Below are positions 35,742 through 45,292 of a DNA stretch of 64,000 bases, one piece after another (position 1 is the first letter of the stretch; each line of letters begins with the position of its first letter). The notes under the pieces are model-generated. The model made no database searches and was not told the origin of the DNA. It saw only the letters and a program-made list of their open reading frames with translations. The position numbers and the translations under genes were made by a program. Origin of the DNA: Flavobacteriales bacterium (GTDB taxonomy: Bacteria > Bacteroidota > Bacteroidia > Flavobacteriales_D > Crocinitomicaceae); assembly GCA_947449575.1 (NCBI GenBank), contig CANFRV010000006.1, forward strand, positions 1 to 64,000. The letters are read 5' to 3'.

Positions 35742-36059
35742 TTTATTTTACTTTCACTTTATTGTGGTAAAGATGCTAATAAATTATTAGAATTAAAATA
35801 AAAAAAGTTGTATCAATGAACAAGGATAAAAAATAATAGGTAAAGCACTCATAAAGATTAAATTAATTTTGGTAATAATTTTTTTTATTGTAAATTGTCG
35901 CTAACGTTAATTTTTAAATAATTGAAATGGGAGTTGATTTTTACGTTATACTTATTTATTATTTTTTTTATTAAAAAACATTCAACAAAAATAGAAATGC
36001 TATTAATTTTGCAGAAAATTGGAACATACACACAAAATAACTAAACTTTAATTCATAAA
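35742..36059. promoter_or_regulatory. Divergent control region of the PHB locus
   Basis: A 318-bp AT-rich gap with no gene. TAATTTTG, a match to the TAnnTTTG -7 consensus, occurs at 35864-35871 and 36004-36011; the second is suited to phaB with a leader of about 45 bases. A short palindrome TAACGTTA (35902-35909) lies between them and could bind a shared regulator. No clear -33 box is seen. Confidence 0.4.
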
Positions 36060-36806
36060 ATGACAACACAAAAAAGTAAGAAAATCGCACTGGTAACAGG
36101 TGGTTCAAGAGGAATTGGCGCTGCCATTTCATTAGAATTAGCATCTCCTGATTTTGTAGTAATTGTGAATTACAACCACAGTAAGTCTCACGCAGATTTA
36201 ATTGTTGACGCGATTATAAAAAAAGGGGGAGAAGCAATTGCTGTTCAAGCAAACATTGCAGACGAAAATCAATGTAAAAAAATGTTTGAAGAAATTGAAA
36301 AATCAGTTGGATCTGTAGATGTATTAATAAATAACGCTGGAATTACTAGGGATAAATCATTTCGAAAGATGGAATTATCAGAGTGGAATGAAGTTATCAA
36401 TACAAATTTAAGCAGCGCTTTTAATACTTCTAAATTAGTCCTACCTTCGATGATAGAAAATAAATATGGAAGAATTATTAATATTAGTTCAGTAATAGGT
36501 CAATCTGGTGGTTTTGGTCAAACGAATTATGCAGCTGCAAAATCTGGGTTAATTGGATTTTCTAAATCGTTGGCAATAGAAACAGCAAAATATGGAATTA
36601 CAGTTAATTCAATTTGTCCAGGATTTATTGGTACAGAGATGGTTGCAGCAATGCCTGAAGATGTATTAAAATCAATTGTTTCTAAAATCCCAGTAAATAG
36701 ACTAGGAGATCCTTCAGAGATTGCAAAAGGAGTAAAATTTTTAATTGAGTCAGCGTATATTACAGGTCAATCGTTAAATATTAACGGTGGATTATATATG
36801 ATGTAA
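36060..36806 (+). CDS. phaB: Acetoacetyl-CoA reductase (SDR)
   Basis: 248 aa SDR. Cofactor motif TGGSRGIG (residues 13-20), NNAG at 91-94, with GITRDKSFRKM just after it as in PhaB proteins; catalytic Ser143/144, Tyr157 and Lys161. It would reduce acetoacetyl-CoA to (R)-3-hydroxybutyryl-CoA with NADPH. It belongs to the FabG superfamily, but the position upstream of phaE-phaC makes PhaB the best call. No phaA thiolase gene is present in the window, so that step must be encoded elsewhere. Confidence 0.87.
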   Translation: MTTQKSKKIALVTGGSRGIGAAISLELASPDFVVIVNYNHSKSHADLIVDAIIKKGGEAIAVQANIADENQCKKMFEEIEKSVGSVDVLINNAGITRDKSFRKMELSEWNEVINTNLSSAFNTSKLVLPSMIENKYGRIINISSVIGQSGGFGQTNYAAAKSGLIGFSKSLAIETAKYGITVNSICPGFIGTEMVAAMPEDVLKSIVSKIPVNRLGDPSEIAKGVKFLIESAYITGQSLNINGGLYMM

Positions 36807-36857
36807 CCGTTTAATTTAATTTTATTAAAAAAATCACAATAAAATAATTGTAATTTA

Positions 36858-36888
36858 TTGTGTGTTAACGAATAATGTCATAAATTTG
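36858..36888 (+). promoter_or_regulatory. Promoter of the phaE-like gene
   Basis: A -33 TTG (36858-36860) and a -7 TAAATTTG (36881-36888, exact TAnnTTTG match) are 20 bp apart and end 18 bp before the ATG. The phaE-like gene can therefore be expressed separately from phaB. Confidence 0.6.
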
Positions 36889-36906
36889 TCGAAAAATTAA
36901 AAAAAA

Positions 36907-38295
36907 ATGAGTAACACGAACGAAATTTTCGAAACGATTGTTGATACACAAAAGAAGTCTATTGAGACTTTAGTTGATACAACAAGTAAAATTCAAGAAG
37001 CATTGAAATCTGGTAATGCTGTAGAAAAAACAACTGAGTTATACCAAAATTGGTGGAACACTCAATTGTCATTATTGAACAATGTAACTTCTAAAACTAA
37101 AACAGAAGTTGAAAACACGCAAACAACAACAGAAGACTTTTATAAAAAAGGATATGAGACTCAAATTGATGCAATTAAAAAAGCATCTGATTTTAATTTG
37201 AATTTCTTTAATACATTATCAAATTTTGGTAAAAAATCTACTGATGCAAATGATCAATTACAAGCAACTTACTCTCAATGGAATACTTTGTTTGAATCTT
37301 GGACAAAATCGTTAAATACAACTTTTGAGTCATTGAATACATCTTATCCTAAAGCGTTTAGCCCAGAATTGTTTCAAAATACAATGAATACAAATACGTT
37401 GTTTTTGAAATTACAAAATTTTTACCAACCGTATTTTAATGCAGTTAAAGGTGGAAATTTCTCAGCTGATTCTATGAAAAAGTTATTTGATCCTGCTCAA
37501 TACAAAAAAATCACTGAAGAAACTTTTTCTAATTTCTTTCAAGGTCAAAACTTAAATACGTTGATTGAGACGAATACGAAGTCAATTCACGATTTCTTTC
37601 AAAAACAGCAAAATACAACGAAAGAATACAAAGAATTCTGGAATGTATTCACTGAAAAATTCCCAACAATCATTTCTGCTGATTATACTAAATTCAATGA
37701 TTCTTTTAAAAATATCAATGGATCTTATAAAGACTTATTTGAACCAGCTTTAAAATTGATTTCAAATGCTAAAGACAAAGAAAATATCGAATTAGCAGTT
37801 GAGTCTTTAGATAAATCAACGACTTATAGTATCAAATTGGCTCAAATTCAATATTTATTGAATAAAACTGGTGAAAATGTTGCTGAAGAAGTAGGTAAAT
37901 TAATTGTAGAAAAATCAAAAAAATTAGAATTAACAAATTCTTTTCAAACATTTTTTAATGATTGGGTTACTATAAATGAAAAGCATTACACTAAATTGTA
38001 TGCAACAAAGGAGTTCTCAAAATTAAAAGCTGATTTGACAACTTTATCTTTAGATGTTAAGAAAAATATCGAACAACAATTCGAAAATAAAATTGAGCAT
38101 TTACCTTTAGTTGTAAAATCTGAATTAAATGAATTATACCAAACAATTCACGATTTGAAAAAAACGATTAAAGCATTAGAATCTAAAGTAAATACTACTT
38201 CAAAAACTACTGCTGCAACAACTACAAAAACTACCGCTGCAACAGCTACTGCAACAACAACTGCAACAGCTACGGCTAAAAAAGCTACAGTTTAA
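36907..38295 (+). CDS. phaE: PhaE-like PHA synthase subunit / phasin
   Basis: 462 aa, helical and free of signal peptide. The long central region rich in Asn, Thr, Phe and Lys with repeated FxxFxxFW-like helices resembles class III PHA synthase subunit PhaE and phasins. It ends in a low-complexity tail of alternating Thr, Ala and Lys (roughly residues 430-462), as in granule-associated proteins. PhaE is the obligate partner of class III PhaC, which follows 69 bp later. It is longer than typical PhaE, so a combined PhaE/phasin role is possible. The family call rests mostly on context. Confidence 0.7.
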   Translation: MSNTNEIFETIVDTQKKSIETLVDTTSKIQEALKSGNAVEKTTELYQNWWNTQLSLLNNVTSKTKTEVENTQTTTEDFYKKGYETQIDAIKKASDFNLNFFNTLSNFGKKSTDANDQLQATYSQWNTLFESWTKSLNTTFESLNTSYPKAFSPELFQNTMNTNTLFLKLQNFYQPYFNAVKGGNFSADSMKKLFDPAQYKKITEETFSNFFQGQNLNTLIETNTKSIHDFFQKQQNTTKEYKEFWNVFTEKFPTIISADYTKFNDSFKNINGSYKDLFEPALKLISNAKDKENIELAVESLDKSTTYSIKLAQIQYLLNKTGENVAEEVGKLIVEKSKKLELTNSFQTFFNDWVTINEKHYTKLYATKEFSKLKADLTTLSLDVKKNIEQQFENKIEHLPLVVKSELNELYQTIHDLKKTIKALESKVNTTSKTTAATTTKTTAATATATTTATATAKKATV

Positions 38296-38314
38296 TTAAG
38301 TTAACATACTTTTG

Positions 38315-38343
38315 AAAAGGGAAATTAACGTTTCCCTTTTTTT
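38315..38343 (+). terminator. Intercistronic terminator between phaE and phaC
   Basis: A 10-bp stem AAAAGGGAAA / TTTCCCTTTT with a 6-base loop, continued by TTT. It lies 20 bp after the phaE stop and 21 bp before the phaC ATG. It should let phaE transcripts outnumber phaC transcripts through partial read-through. Confidence 0.8.
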
Positions 38344-38364
38344 ATACAATAAATTATTTTCAAA

Positions 38365-39420
38365 ATGAATTTAAATAACATAGATTTCTTAAATGAATTA
38401 ACTGCAAATACCTCTAAAATTGTAAAAGGATTTGAAACTCTAAAAGAGGTAAAAGAGGTTGATATTGCTACAACTCCAAAAACAGTTGTTTATTCTGAAG
38501 ATAAATTAAAACTTTACAGATATAATAGAGATACTAAAGCAACTTATAAAACTCCTGTATTAATCGTTTATGCGTTGGTAAATACATACCAAATGTTAGA
38601 TTTACAGCCAGATAGAAGTTATATTAAAAATCTTTTGGATGCTGGCTTAGATGTTTATTTAATTGATTGGGGATACCCGAAGCAAATTGATAAATATTTA
38701 ACTATGGATGACTACATCAATGGGTATATAGACAATTGTGTAGATTATATTCGCGATGAACATAAATTGGATAAAATTAATATTTTAAGTATTTGCCAAG
38801 GAGGTACATTTAGTTTAATTTATTCCGCATTGCATCCTGAAAAGGTCAAAAATTTAGTTCCTCACGTGACTCCAGTAGATTTCTCTGTAAATGATGGATT
38901 ATTATTTAAATGGAGTAAGGATATGGATTTTAAATCGCTTGTTAGAGGCTTCGATGGAATTATACCTGGAAGTTTCTTAAACGAGGGATTTGATATGTTA
39001 AAACCAATGATGAAGTTTCATAAAACATCTGGTTTAATGAATTCGTTGGAAGATCAAACTAAATTGACGAATTTCTTGAGAATGGAGAAATGGATTGCAG
39101 ATAGTCCAGATCAAGCGGGTGCATGTTTCTTACAATTTATGGAAGATTTGTATCAACAGAATAAATTAATTGCTGGAGAATTGGTTGTTGGTTCAGGTAA
39201 AGTGAATTTAAAAAATTTAACGATGCCTATATTAAATATTTATGCAACTGAGGATCATTTAGTTCCACCTAGTGCTACTAAACCATTAGGAGAATATGTG
39301 GGAACGAAAGATTATGAAATTTATCCTTTTCAGGGTGGACATATCGGAGTTTTCGTAGGAAATAGATCTCAAAAAGAATTAGCGCCTAAAGTAACTAAAT
39401 GGTTGAAAGATAGAGATTAA
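38365..39420 (+). CDS. phaC: Class III polyhydroxyalkanoate synthase PhaC
   Basis: 351 aa, the size of class III synthases (about 355) and well short of class I/II (about 560). The lipase-like box SICQGGTF contains nucleophile Cys144. The triad is completed by Asp297 (YATEDHLVPP) and His326 (FQGGHIGVF), matching the positions of the Allochromatium vinosum enzyme. The stretch after the nucleophile (ALHPEKVKNL, HVTPVDF) is also characteristic. It polymerises (R)-3-hydroxybutyryl-CoA with PhaE on granule surfaces. A terminator follows the gene. Confidence in class and function is high. Confidence 0.95.
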   Translation: MNLNNIDFLNELTANTSKIVKGFETLKEVKEVDIATTPKTVVYSEDKLKLYRYNRDTKATYKTPVLIVYALVNTYQMLDLQPDRSYIKNLLDAGLDVYLIDWGYPKQIDKYLTMDDYINGYIDNCVDYIRDEHKLDKINILSICQGGTFSLIYSALHPEKVKNLVPHVTPVDFSVNDGLLFKWSKDMDFKSLVRGFDGIIPGSFLNEGFDMLKPMMKFHKTSGLMNSLEDQTKLTNFLRMEKWIADSPDQAGACFLQFMEDLYQQNKLIAGELVVGSGKVNLKNLTMPILNIYATEDHLVPPSATKPLGEYVGTKDYEIYPFQGGHIGVFVGNRSQKELAPKVTKWLKDRD

Positions 39421-39440
39421 GTGTTTTATATATTGAATTC

Positions 39441-39474
39441 AAAGGGAAAGGTATTGTACTTTTCCCTTTTTTAT
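39441..39474 (+). terminator. Rho-independent terminator after phaC
   Basis: A stem of AAAGGGAAA pairing with TTTCCCTTT, extended inward by GTA/TAC to a 3-base TTG loop, followed by a T-rich run. It begins 21 bp after the stop codon. Confidence 0.88.
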
Positions 39475-39537
39475 TTACTATAATTCACAATACCAGAATC
39501 ATTTTGTACTATTTTCTTTGATCATTTGAACCAACGA

Positions 39538-40644
39538 TTATTTACAAAATTCCAATAATAATTCAATTGCTTTTTCATATCCTAACTCATCCGCTTTTGT
39601 AAAATCGAGACAAGCTTCCGCTTTTTTCTTTAACTTAAGTTCCGCAAGTCCCCTGTTACTATAAGCGATGGCTAATTTTGGATTTAATTCACTTGCTTTA
39701 GTATATTCAAGTATGGCACCCTTATACTCTTTTAATGCGAATTTTGAAAGTCCTCTGTTGCAATAAGCGATGGCTAAACCGGGATTCAATTCAATCGCTT
39801 TGGAATAATCTGTGATGGCGTTTGTAAAATCTTCTAGGTTATATTTCGCGATTCCCCTATTATTATATGCCATTGCAAAGTTTGAATCTAATTCTATTGC
39901 TTTCGTACAATCTAAAATAGCTCCTTTATAGTCGGTGATTTCATTTTTTGCAAAACAGCGATTATTATAGGCAATTGTCAAGTGAGAATTAATTTCCAAG
40001 GCTTTAGAATAATCAGAAATTGCACCTTCAAAATCTTTTAAATACTGTCTTTCAAGTCCTCTGTTGTTATATGCATTGAAATTGTTTGAATCTAACTCAA
40101 TCACTTTTGAATAATCTACAATTGCTCCAGCAAAGTCTAATAATTCATTTTTTGCAAGCCCTCGATTGTAATAAGAAATTGGATATTCGGGACTAATTTC
40201 AATCGCCTTTGTGCAATCTTCTATTGTTCCTTGGTAATCTTTCGCGTTCATTCGGGCGATTCCTCTGTTGTAATACACTTCAAAATCTTTTGGATTCAGC
40301 TCTAAAGAGAATGTATAATCAGCAATTGCACCAATGTAGTCTTTCATTTCATCTTTAGCGAACCCTCTGTTACTATACGCATTCGAATAAGTAGGTTCTA
40401 ATTCAATCGCTTTGCTAAAATCTGCAATTGCCCCAATATTATTCTGTGTGTAGTATTTTGCAAGTCCTCTGTTGTTATAAGCGTTCGCAAATGATGGATT
40501 TATTTCTATCGCTTTCGTGTAGTACATGATTGCTTCTTTGTATTTTTCTTGTCCAAAAGCTCCATTCCCATTCATTAAATAATCTTCACTTGTTTGAGAA
40601 AAAGCTAACGAACTAAAAAAGATAATAATGATGCAAAATTTCAT
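39538..40644 (-). CDS. Secreted tetratricopeptide-repeat protein
   Basis: 368 aa from the ATG at 40644, chosen because the signal peptide (MKFCIIIIFFSSLAFSQ) begins there; a longer frame starts at 40662. About ten regular 34-residue TPRs follow, with the pattern (A/S)YNNRG-L-AK-----GAI-D(Y/F)(S/T)KAIEL(N/D)-. The consensus is so regular that the repeats look recently duplicated. TPR solenoids bind protein partners; the family has no fixed activity. It is expected to be periplasmic or surface-exposed. It is a single-gene unit beside a second TPR protein. Confidence 0.9.
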   Translation of the reverse strand: MKFCIIIIFFSSLAFSQTSEDYLMNGNGAFGQEKYKEAIMYYTKAIEINPSFANAYNNRGLAKYYTQNNIGAIADFSKAIELEPTYSNAYSNRGFAKDEMKDYIGAIADYTFSLELNPKDFEVYYNRGIARMNAKDYQGTIEDCTKAIEISPEYPISYYNRGLAKNELLDFAGAIVDYSKVIELDSNNFNAYNNRGLERQYLKDFEGAISDYSKALEINSHLTIAYNNRCFAKNEITDYKGAILDCTKAIELDSNFAMAYNNRGIAKYNLEDFTNAITDYSKAIELNPGLAIAYCNRGLSKFALKEYKGAILEYTKASELNPKLAIAYSNRGLAELKLKKKAEACLDFTKADELGYEKAIELLLEFCK

Positions 40645-40732
40645 GGTAGATTTATAAATCAAAAGTAAAACAAAAAACAGAGGGTAAAATATTGATGGAA
40701 ATTAAATGCGTATAAATAAGTACATATAGCTT

Positions 40733-42556
40733 TCAAAGTTCTTCTGGCTTATCACCTCGAAGTGCTCTAAACCTTTTTCTAGCCTCTACAACATATAAAC
40801 TTCCTTTGTAATTAAAAAGTATACGTTTATAAAATTCGGCTGCCTTTTCTTTATCGTTTAATTGGTTTTCATACATATCTCCCAATTGAAATAATGCATC
40901 ATCGGCCAAAATATCTTCTGAATAATACTTCAACAATTCTTCTAAATAAGTTGCCGCTTCCACCCATTTTCCTTGTAATTGCATAGCGCGTGATTTTTTC
41001 AATAAAATTTCATCACTCAAACTATGGTATGAAAAATTTTTTAAAATACTGTCAAAAAGGGAAAATGCTTCTTCATACCTATGTTGTTCAATTAATAAAT
41101 CTCCATTTGCAAACCATGTCATTGCTGTGTAATTGCTATCTATTCCGAAATTATCGGTTATCAAAAGAGATAATTTCATGGCATCATTCGCAATTAACTT
41201 TGATGTCGACTCTTTTAACACACTCAACTGTGACTGAGCAAAATCAAATTCTCCATCATAATAAAATATACGTGCATTTTTGAACTTTGCCTCATGTCCA
41301 ATTGGCTCAAATTTAAAATCTTTATCTATTTGCATGTAATATAAAGATGCTTCCCAAATGTCTCCTTTTAGAACTAAAATATCAGCCAATTGCATTTTCA
41401 CATCTCCTCTTTCCATGTCTGTTAATCCAGGTAATTTTAATGCATCTTCCAAATTTTTGATAGCAATGGGAGCTTGGTTAGAATAAAATGCTTGTATGTG
41501 CGCTAGCTCAATAATCAAAGAAAGAGTCGCTCTTCTTTTTCCAGCGCGCACTAACGCTTTTTCATATTCTACAACCGTAGCATCCAACTCTTCTTTTGAG
41601 TACGTTCTAAAAGTTGTTACTTCTAAAAAACGTGTATTTAGCAATGCTTTTTCAGCCTGATAATAAAACTGTAAATCTTCTCCTAATTGAAGGATATATT
41701 GAAAAGCTTTTCGTGCCGTTTCATATTCCTTATTTTCAACACAGATTTCTCCCAATTCAAAAACTCTTCGCCCTTGCGCGTCTTCTCTTTTATCGAGTGC
41801 CTGAACTTGAATAAGAGCCGCAGAAAAATTCTTTTTTTGGATAAATAACCAAATTAACATCTCTGAATATACCGTCTCATTTGGCTTCTTCTGAATCCTT
41901 ACTAATAATTTTTGGCGAAGAATATCATATTCAGCTACAGAATCCTGACTAAAATCAATTTGTTTTGATAACAAATCTTGAATGGTTTCTTCGTAATTTG
42001 ACTGAAAGTCTAGTAAATCAAGGTACTCATTGATCATATTTTCTATTTCACCTTTCAAAGCATATAATTCAGCAAATTGAATGTTTAACGGATAGGTGTT
42101 TTTTAACGCTTTTCTACCTTTTACTAAAGTTTTATAGGCATAATCATTTTTTCCTTTACTCTTAAAAGCTTGATATACCTCAAGAACAGTCGTTGGATTA
42201 TCTGAGAGTTCATCAATTAAATAATCATACATTTTATTTGCCTTTTCTGCATCTCCACCTTGCTCGTAAAATTCCCCCAATTGAACCTTGTATTCATAAT
42301 TCGTTTTATTTTGAAAGATCTGTTTTTTTAATAATTTTTCAGCATCTTTTCTATTTTCTGTTTTGATCAAACATTCATAATAACGTGTGAAATTAACTTT
42401 ACTATTTTCCTTAGAATACAATCTTTCGTAATAGGAAACAGCTTTATCAAATTCCCCATTTGAAAAATAATATTGAGCTAATTGTTGCTCAGTACCTTCC
42501 TGTGAAAATAAAAAAGGGGAATAACAAATAAGTAATAAAAACAGAAACCTTTTCAT
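40733..42556 (-). CDS. Secreted large TPR protein
   Basis: 607 aa with a signal peptide (MKRFLFLLLICYSPFLFSQ). Divergent TPR motifs run through the whole protein (QLAQYYFSNGEFDKAVSYYE, YQAFKSKGKNDYAYKTL, RARKAFQYIL-like and YKRILFNYKGSLYVVEARKR). The C-terminal part resembles outer-membrane assembly TPRs that recognise short partner motifs. It is preceded by a small lipoprotein gene 30 bp upstream on the same strand, probably co-transcribed. The exact family is not identified. Confidence 0.8.
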   Translation of the reverse strand: MKRFLFLLLICYSPFLFSQEGTEQQLAQYYFSNGEFDKAVSYYERLYSKENSKVNFTRYYECLIKTENRKDAEKLLKKQIFQNKTNYEYKVQLGEFYEQGGDAEKANKMYDYLIDELSDNPTTVLEVYQAFKSKGKNDYAYKTLVKGRKALKNTYPLNIQFAELYALKGEIENMINEYLDLLDFQSNYEETIQDLLSKQIDFSQDSVAEYDILRQKLLVRIQKKPNETVYSEMLIWLFIQKKNFSAALIQVQALDKREDAQGRRVFELGEICVENKEYETARKAFQYILQLGEDLQFYYQAEKALLNTRFLEVTTFRTYSKEELDATVVEYEKALVRAGKRRATLSLIIELAHIQAFYSNQAPIAIKNLEDALKLPGLTDMERGDVKMQLADILVLKGDIWEASLYYMQIDKDFKFEPIGHEAKFKNARIFYYDGEFDFAQSQLSVLKESTSKLIANDAMKLSLLITDNFGIDSNYTAMTWFANGDLLIEQHRYEEAFSLFDSILKNFSYHSLSDEILLKKSRAMQLQGKWVEAATYLEELLKYYSEDILADDALFQLGDMYENQLNDKEKAAEFYKRILFNYKGSLYVVEARKRFRALRGDKPEEL

Positions 42557-42586
42557 AGTGTTCTAAAAGTACAAATTAAAGACTAA

Positions 42587-43123
42587 TTATTTTGCTATAA
42601 GATTAAACGAGTATTCATCAATTTCATTGTATAATTTCTGATGAGTTTCAATGGTTTTCTTTCTTTCAGTGACATAATCACCCAATGATTTTCGTATTTG
42701 TTGAATTTTTATTCTTTCAAAATGAATGAATTCCTGATATTTAGATCTTTCTCCATTTCCATTTACAATATCATCTTTCAATTTCATTAAGATTGTCTTT
42801 TCTTTTTTAGTGTTATTTAACAAAAGGGAATATGCCTTTTTTAAAGGTTGAAAAGAAAGAAGCATATCTCGATACGAATCCAATTTTTTTGCAAACTCCA
42901 AGTTAATGGTATCAGAACTATAATTATCTTTAATTTTCTGGGCAACCTCTAGTGATTCAAACGAAAAATCATCAATGGTGGTCATATTATTTTCAATTAA
43001 TACGGTGCTAACACTATCTAATGATTTTTGAAACGATTCAATTGATGCGATTTGCCCTCCCTTATGCATGTCAGCGCATGAGAACAAGAGAAAAAGTAAA
43101 AAAATTACATTGAAAAATTTCAT
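42587..43123 (-). CDS. Small lipoprotein upstream of the TPR gene
   Basis: 178 aa. The signal MKFFNVIFLLFLLFSC ends in a lipobox Cys. The mature part is helical and charged, with a long predicted coiled-coil stretch (KKEKTILMKLKDDIVNGNGE, FIHFERIKIQQIRKS). I do not recognise a family. It lies 30 bp before the TPR gene and may anchor or assist that protein at the membrane. The role is inferred from position only. Confidence 0.6.
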   Translation of the reverse strand: MKFFNVIFLLFLLFSCADMHKGGQIASIESFQKSLDSVSTVLIENNMTTIDDFSFESLEVAQKIKDNYSSDTINLEFAKKLDSYRDMLLSFQPLKKAYSLLLNNTKKEKTILMKLKDDIVNGNGERSKYQEFIHFERIKIQQIRKSLGDYVTERKKTIETHQKLYNEIDEYSFNLIAK

Positions 43124-43238
43124 TTTCTATTTTTTGTTTTAGTAAAGTTAAGTAAAAGATTTACGAAATATAGACATTAGATGGGAAGACAATTGATATT
43201 AGATTGAAAAAAGCAGCAAAACCGTATTGTTCTGCAAG

Positions 43239-43270
43239 AAAAAACCCGTTTAAGCGAGGCTCAAACGGGT
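43239..43270 (-). terminator. Rho-independent terminator after metK
   Basis: On the minus strand ACCCGTTT pairs with AAACGGGT (43263-43270 and 43244-43251). The stem is extended by AGC/GCT around a GAG loop with one mismatch, and is followed by TTTTTT. It begins 23 bp after the metK stop. Confidence 0.9.
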
Positions 43271-43293
43271 ATCAAAACCTTTTTATCGTTTTC

Positions 43294-44550
43294 TTATAAG
43301 TTAAATGCTGCTTTTACTTTATCTACGAAATCTAATTTCTCCCACGTAAACAATTCAACTTCTCTTTCTATGAAAGATCCATCTGGAGATTTAAAACGTT
43401 TTGTAACAATTTCATTTTTTCTTCCCATATGACCGTATGCTGCTGTTTCAGAATAAATTGGATTACGCAATTTTAAACGTTGTTCTATAAAGTATGGACG
43501 CATATCAAAAATTCCAGAAACAATCTTAGCCATTTCACCTTCAGACATGTCGACTTTTGAAGTTCCGTTTGTAGTGATAAATAGACCACATGGTTCAGCA
43601 ACACCAATCGCATACGAAACTTGTACGAGAACTTCATCACAAACACCTGCAGCCACTAAATTTTTAGCAATGTGTCTAGTGGCATACGCTCCAGATCTAT
43701 CTACTTTTGATGGATCTTTTCCAGAAAATGCTCCACCTCCGTGAGCACCCTTTCCTCCATACGTATCTACAATAATCTTACGACCTGTCAAACCAGTATC
43801 CCCGTGAGGTCCACCAATTACAAATTTCCCTGTTGGGTTAATATGGTAGGTAATTTTATCATTAAACAAAGCTTGTAATTCTGGTTTCAATTTCGCTTTC
43901 ACTCTCGGAATTGCTATATTGATTATATCCGCTTTAATTTTAGCTAACATAGCTGGCTCTGAATCGAAGTCGTCATGTTGAGTTGATACTACGATTGAAT
44001 CAATTCTTTGCGGAACATTGTCATCTGAATATTCAATCGTTACTTGAGACTTAGCATCAGGACGTAAATAGCCAATTAATTCACTGTGATTATTTCTAAT
44101 ATCTGAAAGTTCTTGTAATATTTTATGAGCTAAATCGAGTGCCAAAGGCATATAATTTTCCGTCTCTTTTGTAGCATAACCAAACATCATTCCTTGATCA
44201 CCAGCTCCTTGTTCTTCAGGACTTTTACGATCAACACCTTGATTAATATCTGCAGACTGCTCATGAATTGCAGAAATAATTCCACAAGAATTAGCCTCAA
44301 ACATATACTCTGCTTTTGTGTATCCAATTTTTGAAATTACATCACGAGCAATTGATTGTACATCTAAGTATGTTGAAGTGTTAACCTCTCCCGCAAGAAC
44401 AACTAGTCCAGTTGTAACAAGTGTTTCACAAGCTACTTTTGATTGTGGGTCAAAAGCCATGAAGTTATCAATTAAAGCATCTGAAATTTGATCAGCGATT
44501 TTATCTGGATGTCCTTCTGAAACCGATTCTGATGTAAATAAATATGACAT
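43294..44550 (-). CDS. metK: S-adenosylmethionine synthase
   Basis: 418 aa, normal length for Bacteroidota MetK. Both family signatures are present: [12 protein letters not shown] and [34 protein letters not shown] at the N-terminus carries the ATP/methionine-binding residues. It makes SAM from ATP and methionine in the cytoplasm. It has its own promoter and terminator, so expression need not depend on the mtnB unit upstream. No SAM riboswitch is visible in the 22-base leader. Confidence 0.98.
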   Translation of the reverse strand: MSYLFTSESVSEGHPDKIADQISDALIDNFMAFDPQSKVACETLVTTGLVVLAGEVNTSTYLDVQSIARDVISKIGYTKAEYMFEANSCGIISAIHEQSADINQGVDRKSPEEQGAGDQGMMFGYATKETENYMPLALDLAHKILQELSDIRNNHSELIGYLRPDAKSQVTIEYSDDNVPQRIDSIVVSTQHDDFDSEPAMLAKIKADIINIAIPRVKAKLKPELQALFNDKITYHINPTGKFVIGGPHGDTGLTGRKIIVDTYGGKGAHGGGAFSGKDPSKVDRSGAYATRHIAKNLVAAGVCDEVLVQVSYAIGVAEPCGLFITTNGTSKVDMSEGEMAKIVSGIFDMRPYFIEQRLKLRNPIYSETAAYGHMGRKNEIVTKRFKSPDGSFIEREVELFTWEKLDFVDKVKAAFNL

Positions 44551-44578
44551 TTTTTATAATTTTTAAAATATTAAGCTA

Positions 44579-44607
44579 CGAAAGTAATAAAAATTTATTG
44601 GATACAA
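44579..44607 (-). promoter_or_regulatory. Promoter of metK
   Basis: On the minus strand a TTG (44607-44605) and TACTTTCG (44586-44579, one mismatch to TAnnTTTG) are 18 bp apart. Transcription would start about 20 bases before the metK ATG. Confidence 0.5.
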
Positions 44608-44636
44608 TGATTTGGAATTGAGAATAAAAAAAAGAG

Positions 44637-45251
44637 CTAATCATTCCGACTCATCCATTCACATTGACACAAATATTCGAGCGTTTCTAGATGTCTTTTC
44701 GCTTCAAAAAGAGTTTCCCCCCAAGCATACGTACCATGTTTTTTTATTATAAAAGAATGGTTATCCAACGCTGCTTTGTTATCAATTAGTACCCTAGAGA
44801 ATGCTGTCATATCTTGCGTGTTTTCAAATATTGGAATAGAAATCTCATCTGCATGCGAAATTTGCCCCGAAAATCCCTTTTGAATTTCATATCCTGTAAA
44901 GTGTATGTTATTCTGCAATTTCTGAGATATTAATACAGGGTAGACTGAATGACTATGCAGGATGACACCTGTTTCTGGAAATAGGTCATACAGAACGCAA
45001 TGAATTAAAGTTTCAGCGGAAGGAATTGCGATATTATTCCCGCTTTTTGGTTGTCCTAAACGGTCAATTTCTATAAAATCAGTTTCCGAAAAAAGTGATT
45101 TGTCAACCCCTGATCGTGAAACATAAATCAGCTCAGTATCCAATTTTGTTCGAAAAGAATAATTTGTTGAAGTTGCTGGAGACCAGCCTTTTAAATTGTA
45201 TGCTCTGATAGTTGCAGCAAGCTCTTGTTTAAGTATCTCAATTTCATTCAT
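44637..45251 (-). CDS. mtnB: Methylthioribulose-1-phosphate dehydratase-like protein
   Basis: 204 aa from the ATG at 45251; the frame is open to 45293 but the extra N-terminus (YYFFLYFW) is implausible. It belongs to the class II aldolase/adducin fold: WSPATSTNYSFR near the N-terminus, SGVDKSLFSETDF, and zinc ligands in LHSHSVYP (His99, His101) plus the KKHGTYAWG histidine. This combination is typical of MtnB in the methionine salvage pathway, which recycles methylthioadenosine formed from SAM. Neighbouring metK fits. No other mtn gene is present, so an aldolase role is possible. Confidence 0.85.
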   Translation of the reverse strand: MNEIEILKQELAATIRAYNLKGWSPATSTNYSFRTKLDTELIYVSRSGVDKSLFSETDFIEIDRLGQPKSGNNIAIPSAETLIHCVLYDLFPETGVILHSHSVYPVLISQKLQNNIHFTGYEIQKGFSGQISHADEISIPIFENTQDMTAFSRVLIDNKAALDNHSFIIKKHGTYAWGETLFEAKRHLETLEYLCQCEWMSRND

Positions 45252-45292
45252 ACGCCAAAAATACAAGAAAAAATAGTACAATGTGCCATGCA

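Noticed and set aside
39538-40644. Regular about 102-bp spaced DNA repeats that could be mistaken for an array
   Set aside because: They are the coding repeats of a TPR protein, with the reading frame intact through all units; no spacer-repeat structure of a CRISPR.
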